A stretch of 64,000 nt of DNA from Anisodus tanguticus (lineage: Eukaryota > Streptophyta > Magnoliopsida > Solanales > Solanaceae). Both the position numbers and the translations under genes were made by a program. The stretch is from assembly GCA_034509755.1 (NCBI GenBank), contig JAVYJV010000044.1, positions 1-64,000 of the forward strand, in the 5' to 3' direction. This document shows, in pieces, positions 59,101 to 64,000 of this stretch (the stretch's first letter is position 1; each line of letters begins with the position of its first letter). The notes below the pieces were generated by a model. It saw nothing but the letters and a program-made list of their open reading frames with translations, was not told the DNA's origin and did not search any database.

Positions 59101-61380
59101 AAGAAAATTTATTTAAGTTTTTCAATAACTTTTGTTTAAAAATTGACCATACTTGAAAAATTTAGCTATAAATTGATTTTAGCTAAATTTTTTAAAGAAA
59201 ATTCTTGTTTAAGAAAACCTTTTTTTTTTTTTTAAAAATAACTTTGCAATCAATCTAAATTTAGGATAATTTATCTGTATAGTAGAAATAGTTTTCAAAA
59301 TTTAAAGTTTTAAATAAATAAAAGAGAAGTTAAAAATTTTTAATCATTTTCAGTATGCAATAAACCAAAATTTTAATAATTTAAGATTTTTATTAGTTTG
59401 AGCTTTTAATAATTTATTCTGAAAACTTAATAAACTTAATTTTGAATATTTTCTGATTATTTTAAAATCAAAACTTTCAAAAATTGAAGAGAAAAAATTA
59501 AAATAGGTTTAAATAAGTTTTAGCATAAAATGGAATAATTTTTTTGCTTGAAGTTTAAAAAAAAATTTAATAACCTAAGGCTTAAAAAACATCTTATTAA
59601 AAGATAAGAGTGAAAAAAATTAGATGTTTCATGTTTTGGAAATAATTTATAAATGTTTAAATTAAATTTTATCTGTTCAACTAATTTAAATAATAATTAA
59701 AAGACTTATTTGCATAAAATTTTGAAATTTTATTTTTATTTCAATTTTTAATCTTATGGTAAAGCTTCTTAAAATTTTTTTCTTTTTTATACCTAATGAT
59801 AATCATTAAGAAAAATTTTAATTATATTTAAAATTTGTTAAAAAAAAACTTATTAGTATTAAGTCTAAAAAATTGTAAGTATTTAGTTTGAAAAATTGTG
59901 ATTATTTAGTTTTAAAATTTGTAAGTTTTTAGTTTTAAAATATATTAGTGTTTAATTTGAAAATATAATAGCATTTAGTTTAAACATTTGATAGTTTTTC
60001 TCAACAATTTTAGTTCAAATATTTTATAAATAAGTTTTAATTAAAAAAGTTGTCTATAATTTTAGAAGTTTGTTATAAATTAAAGTCTAGAAGTTAATAA
60101 TTTTCAGCTTAAGACAATTTTTTAAGAAATTAATTTATTAAGCTCAAAAAATAGAACTGAAAAATTACCAAAATTTTAAATACAGAATTGTTAATAATAT
60201 CTAGTTTCAGAAAAAAACTAATCTAAATTATATTGCCTAATCATTGGTATTTTTTTTTAATAAAAATTAAACTATTACAGTATTAAAAGAACTTTTTAGT
60301 TAAATTTAATTAAAGTTAAATCTTTCATAAAACTAATTTTAAGCTTCAAAAAAAAAATAAATAAATTAAAAAGAAAATCCACTAATTAGTTTTGAAAACT
60401 AACAAAATACTAAAAGATGGGTTACTTAAAATAAAGTTTAATTGATTGATTCATAAAATAATAAAAATTATAAATTAAATTAATATTAATAAAGTTTAAT
60501 TTACTTAAAATTTAATCAGTGAAATATCAAATAAGAATTAAATGCTTTAAATTAATCTTTGATTTAATTTATTCAAAGAATTAAAATTTTAATAGCAAAG
60601 AAAATTTTTCTCTTTTTAAAAGATTTAAATTGTTATGTAAATGTGGTCAATGAATTTATGCAATTTATTAAATTTGTCTGATCTTTTTTAAAAAATATTG
60701 TCATACAAAAAACATCTGTTTGAAATCTTTTTCAAAAAATTCTTTTTAATATTTTCCAAAATTGAGTATTTACTTCTTAAAAAAATCTTAATAATTAATA
60801 ATCTGAAAAAAACTAAATAGTTTAAAAGTTCTAACTAATAAATAATCATAAAAATTTAACAAAAAAAAGAATATTAGAAAAGTTTTTAACTAATGAACAG
60901 TCTCAAAGTTTAAACTAATAAATAATTAAAAAATTTTTTAATGAATAGTTATTAAATCTATAATAATTTCAAAAGGTTTTAATAGTTAAAATGTTCTTTA
61001 AAATTTTTATACTTTTTTTAATGATTCAAATCATTATTAGCTTATTACTTTTAATTAAATCATAATATCAATTTTAAATCTTTTATAAACTTCATTTAAA
61101 TTTTTCTATTATAAGGATAAAAAGAAAATTAATTAAGATTATTTAACAAAAGCTTTGAATTAGTTTTTAATTCAAATAATTCTATTGAATTTTTAGGTTG
61201 TAAGAAATACTTTTGAAATCTTATTCAAGCATTGTCAATTATAGTCAACAAATAACTTTTTTAAAATTTTCATCAAAAATCGAAAAAAAAAAAATACTTA
61301 CACCCCAATCTGGAGCACTACGTAAAGTTCGTGTTTCACCGTTCTCTGTTGAAATTTTAATTTCACCTTGGATCGCTTTT
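53181..61380 (-). CDS. DGKZ: Diacylglycerol kinase, zeta/rdgA type, 5' partial
   Basis: DGK phosphorylates diacylglycerol to phosphatidic acid and so ends diacylglycerol signalling. Ten exons, 5' to 3': 61380-61302, 59044-58961, 57658-57524, 57207-57106, 57048-55295, 55236-54966, 54909-54621, 54568-54383, 54329-53292, 53233-53181. They join in frame to 1329 residues; the N-terminus lies beyond the window. Order: two C1 zinc fingers (HLWVSTSASGDLCYVG... and HHWVHRRSQKGKCNQCG...), SLGVHADIIIP, a basic MARCKS-like segment (FFKSSIRRTTKNK), a Gln/Glu-rich linker, the catalytic core from about residue 389 (FINPKSGG, CGGDGTV, LPLGTGNDLAR), the accessory domain with VDGEPCRLLPS, an Asn/Ser linker, ankyrin repeats, and a C-terminal ETTI PDZ ligand. 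This is the type IV (zeta/iota, fly rdgA) layout. Odd: a 163-residue insertion with 19 Cys inside the catalytic region. Confidence 0.95.
57659..58960 (-). other. DGK intron with minisatellite
   Basis: A 1.3-kb intron between the two exons that encode the first C1 domain. It contains the degenerate TATGATCT minisatellite listed at 58100-58600. No coding sequence is seen in it. Confidence 0.7.
58100..58600. repeat. Degenerate minisatellite with TATGATCT core
   Basis: About a dozen diverged units of the type TTAAGACCTATGATCTAAAT plus GAATATT follow one another with spacing of roughly 29-45 bp. The core TATGATCT is exact in at least six of them (near 58178, 58358, 58387, 58444, 58531 and 58556). 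It lies inside a DGK intron. Confidence 0.7.
59045..61301 (-). other. 2.3-kb DGK intron
   Basis: Intron between the first two visible DGK exons. It is AT-rich throughout, with a minisatellite at 59850-60000 and loose AACTAATAAATAAT repeats near 60760-60990. No exon or RNA gene is recognised. Confidence 0.65.
59850..60000. repeat. Minisatellite, about 28-bp unit
   Basis: Five or six diverged copies of the type GTAAGTATTTAGTTTGAAAA plus ATT lie in tandem within a DGK intron. Confidence 0.6.
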
Positions 61381-64000
61381 CTAAAAAAAGAATAAAATAT
61401 AATTAGAGCTTTGTTAAAAAAATAAAATTAAATTTAAAGAAAGCTTATTAACAAATTTGAACTTATGAAAAGCTTCTATTTTTCAAAGCTGTTAAAAATT
61501 TGAAATATTTCTTAACTAAAAAATTTAATTTTCAGTTAAAATTTTTTTTTCAAATTGACTTTTATAAATTGTATTGAGAAATGAAATAACTTTGAAATAA
61601 CTAAATTAAAACATTTTAAGTTTATTTCAAAATTTTTTTTTTTTTGAAAACTTTTACATTTCAATTTTTTAATTTAAAATAAAATTATATAGAAACTAAT
61701 ATAACAATTAAATGAATTTAGTTTATCTTTGAACATATTTTTTTTTCAAATATCTTTAAACGTATAATGAAAAAAAAAGTTTGAAAAAATTTTTAATTTG
61801 TAAAAAATAAAGAGTTTTGTGATTTTTTCAATTTAAATTAAGTTTTAATTAATTTTTTTAGTTTAATTGAAAACATAAATTTATATAAAGTTTTTATTTA
61901 AACAAAGTTTTAATTTTGAACAAAAAAAAGATTTAAAAAAATAATTAATTTTTTAGAAAATTTTTTCAAATCAATTTTTCAATAAAATTTTAAAAATTAA
62001 TACATTAGTTTACATATCACTTGATATTTATTATTTAACTAAATTAAATTTAATTAAACTGAATAATTTTATATAATTAAACTTAATTAATTTTAGGAAT
62101 GAAAAATGTTAATTGTATAACAAAACCTTAATAATTTTATAATTAAATTAAATTAGTTTTATGACTAATTTAAGTTAAATAATTAATCTAGTTAAATAAT
62201 TAATCTAAATTCTTATTATTTGAATAAAATTAAAATTTTAAAATTATGAAAATTCCATAAAATTCAAACAGTTGTATAATTTAGAACAATCAATATTTAG
62301 TAACATTGAAATTGTCATCGTTTTTAAAAAGAAGAAATTTCATAAAAAGTTTTTTAAATTAATTAAAAATTTGTTTTAAACTAAATAAAGAAAAATCTAA
62401 TCATAAAAAAGTTTTAAAAAGAAAAATCAAAAAACTGGGAATAAATATTTAATTTAGAGAAAAAGAATACTTTTAACTTAAATGAACTTTTAATTTAAAA
62501 AAAAGAGAAATTAATAAAGAAAATTTATTTTCCAAACTCATGTTTAAATTTTTAATGCTAAGTTTATTAAATATAAATTTAAAAATTGAATTTAATTAAA
62601 TAAAATAGGTTAAATTAAATTTAAACAAGTTTTTAATAAAAAAAAATTATATTTTACATTACTTGCTTATTGATAATTTAAAAAAAAAGAACTAATACAA
62701 TTACAAGTTTATCAATAAAAAAGTGACAAATAGTTCAAAACTGTGATTTAAAAGAGAAAAAAAAAGTTTTAAGAGCTATATATTTTAATAGCCAATGGTG
62801 TTATAATTAAAATATCATTAAAAACCTTAAAGTATTTTAAATTTAAGCTTATTTTAAACAATACTTTTAAAAAAAGATTTTTTTTTAAAATTTAAAAATT
62901 AATTTCAAATATTAACAATTAAAAAGCATTAAATGATCTAAAAAAACAAATTTTTAAATAAATCGATAATCTAAACTAAAATAGTTTACACATGCTCATA
63001 AATAAAAATTTAATCTTTTTCTATTAAACAAAAAGCTTTTAACTCTTCATTTAAATTTATGAAAAAGAAATTAAAATAAAATTTATGTTATATTCATCTG
63101 TGTAAATTATAATTTTTTTAAAAACTATTTAGCTTATGTAGTTGCAATTTGTGTAGTTATATTTTAATAGTTAAAACTTATGTAGTCATAATCTAAACTT
63201 ATGTAGTTTTATTTTAATAGTTAAAACTTATATATTTAAGCTTTAATTTCACAGTTTTATTTAAATAGTTTAACTTTTACATTTTTAATAAAAAAAAGTT
63301 TTTAGTTATACGATTTCGTTTAAATGGCTTAAGTAGTTTGATTCAAAAAAAATTTTTTTTTTTTTTGGGTAGTTTGACCAAAAATTTTAACTGATATAAA
63401 TCATATAGTGAAGATTAAAATGATACATTTTAGTTAAACCTTTTTTAATAGCAGCATTTAAAATTTTTACTAAAATAATTTTGCTGATTTATTTTGTTTT
63501 TAACAGTTAAATTTCCATTTTCTCTCAAATAGTAAAATATTTTAGTCTACTAGAAACTTTTGAAGTTTAATTAAAATAAAGAATTTGAAATTATCAAATG
63601 TAATTTCAAAAAATCAACTCAATACAATTCAGCTAAAATGTTAAATTGATTTATTTAAATATTTCTTTTAAACATTTCAATAGTGTTAAAAAAAACATTC
63701 TAAATCATTTAATTTTATTAAAACATATTTTCATTTAAACATTCTGATTAAAACAGCTTAACTGATTTAGTTTAATTAAAACTGAATAACTGATGTAGCT
63801 TGTTTTTGATTGTTGAAATAGTGTGGTTTAATTAAAGTATTTTTTTTATAAATTTAGTTCAATTAAATTGATATAATTTATTCATAAAATGAAAAAGTAA
63901 AAAAGAATGAAATTAAAACTAATTAGTATTTCTAATTCATTTATTTTTATTTACATCTTTAACTTTTTTGTCTAAAAATTTGTTACAAAAATGTTCTAGT
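61381..64000. other. Probable DGK 5' intron, no exon found
   Basis: The first visible DGK exon begins inside a codon after a TTTTTTTAG acceptor, so this stretch should be the end of a further intron, with upstream exons outside the window. The sequence is AT-rich with a 50-bp repeat near 63131-63250. I saw no coding exon on either strand. Confidence 0.6.
63131..63250. repeat. 50-bp direct repeat, about 2 copies
   Basis: The 20-base block ATTTTAATAGTTAAAACTTA recurs exactly at 63161 and 63211, and is followed by T in both. Each copy is preceded by a TGTAGTT-type block, giving a 50-bp period. Weaker copies flank it. Confidence 0.75.

Noticed and set aside
61213..61395. Plus-strand frame over the first DGK exon
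   Set aside because: The minus strand reads KAIQGEIKIS to PDWG and joins in phase to the first C1 exon, so the plus frame is a shadow.

Overview
The window is nuclear DNA from a metazoan, most likely an arthropod, with an extremely A+T-rich genome. Support for this: GT-AG introns (mostly 52-66 bp where short), a full set of animal housekeeping genes (MED22, RBM42, GEMIN7, WDR48, RAE1, PCID2, SFT2D), a HIF prolyl hydroxylase, a zeta-type diacylglycerol kinase, a GNG13/Ggamma30A-type G-protein gamma subunit, and a secreted protease with a CLIP-like cysteine domain of the kind common in arthropods. No operons, prophage, CRISPR array or intact transposon is visible. Several genes look truncated or missing until introns are placed by eye. 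All exon joins given here keep the reading frame, and homology continues across the joins wherever the family is recognised.

Layout. 1-9.4 kb: no recognisable gene, low-complexity AT sequence with small tandem arrays and one composition island near 3.0-3.1 kb. 9.4-13.6 kb: a dense cluster with purple acid phosphatase (ACP7, + strand, 5' end not found), tRNA-Arg(ACG) (-), GEMIN7 (+), MED22 (-) and RBM42 (+, divergent from MED22 across 218 bp). 13.6-19.2 kb: AT desert. 19.2-32.5 kb: SLC26A11-like anion transporter (+), intronless WDR48 (-), HIF prolyl hydroxylase (-), RAE1 (+), SFT2D (-) and the G gamma subunit (+). 36.5-39.9 kb: an unrecognised 124-residue protein (+) and PCID2 (+). 41.7-50.5 kb: a five-exon secreted trypsin-like protease (+) with a 6.1 kb first intron. 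53.2-61.4 kb: ten exons of a DGK zeta/rdgA-type diacylglycerol kinase (-), whose 5' end lies beyond the window.

The genes do not form one pathway. Functional links are loose: RAE1 and PCID2 both serve mRNA export; GEMIN7 (snRNP assembly) and RBM42 (splicing-associated) serve RNA processing; the G gamma and rdgA-type DGK families both act in fly phototransduction. These links may be coincidence.

The observations most worth following are: (1) a 163-residue insertion with 19 cysteines inside the DGK catalytic domain; (2) three ACGTG (HIF-response core) motifs within 52 bp upstream of the HIF prolyl hydroxylase plus another in its intron, suggesting the known HIF feedback loop; (3) a short last DGK exon restoring a C-terminal PDZ ligand; (4) composition islands in otherwise AT-saturated noncoding DNA that look like candidate regulatory or relic sequences. 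I found no clear case of a wholly new biological system.
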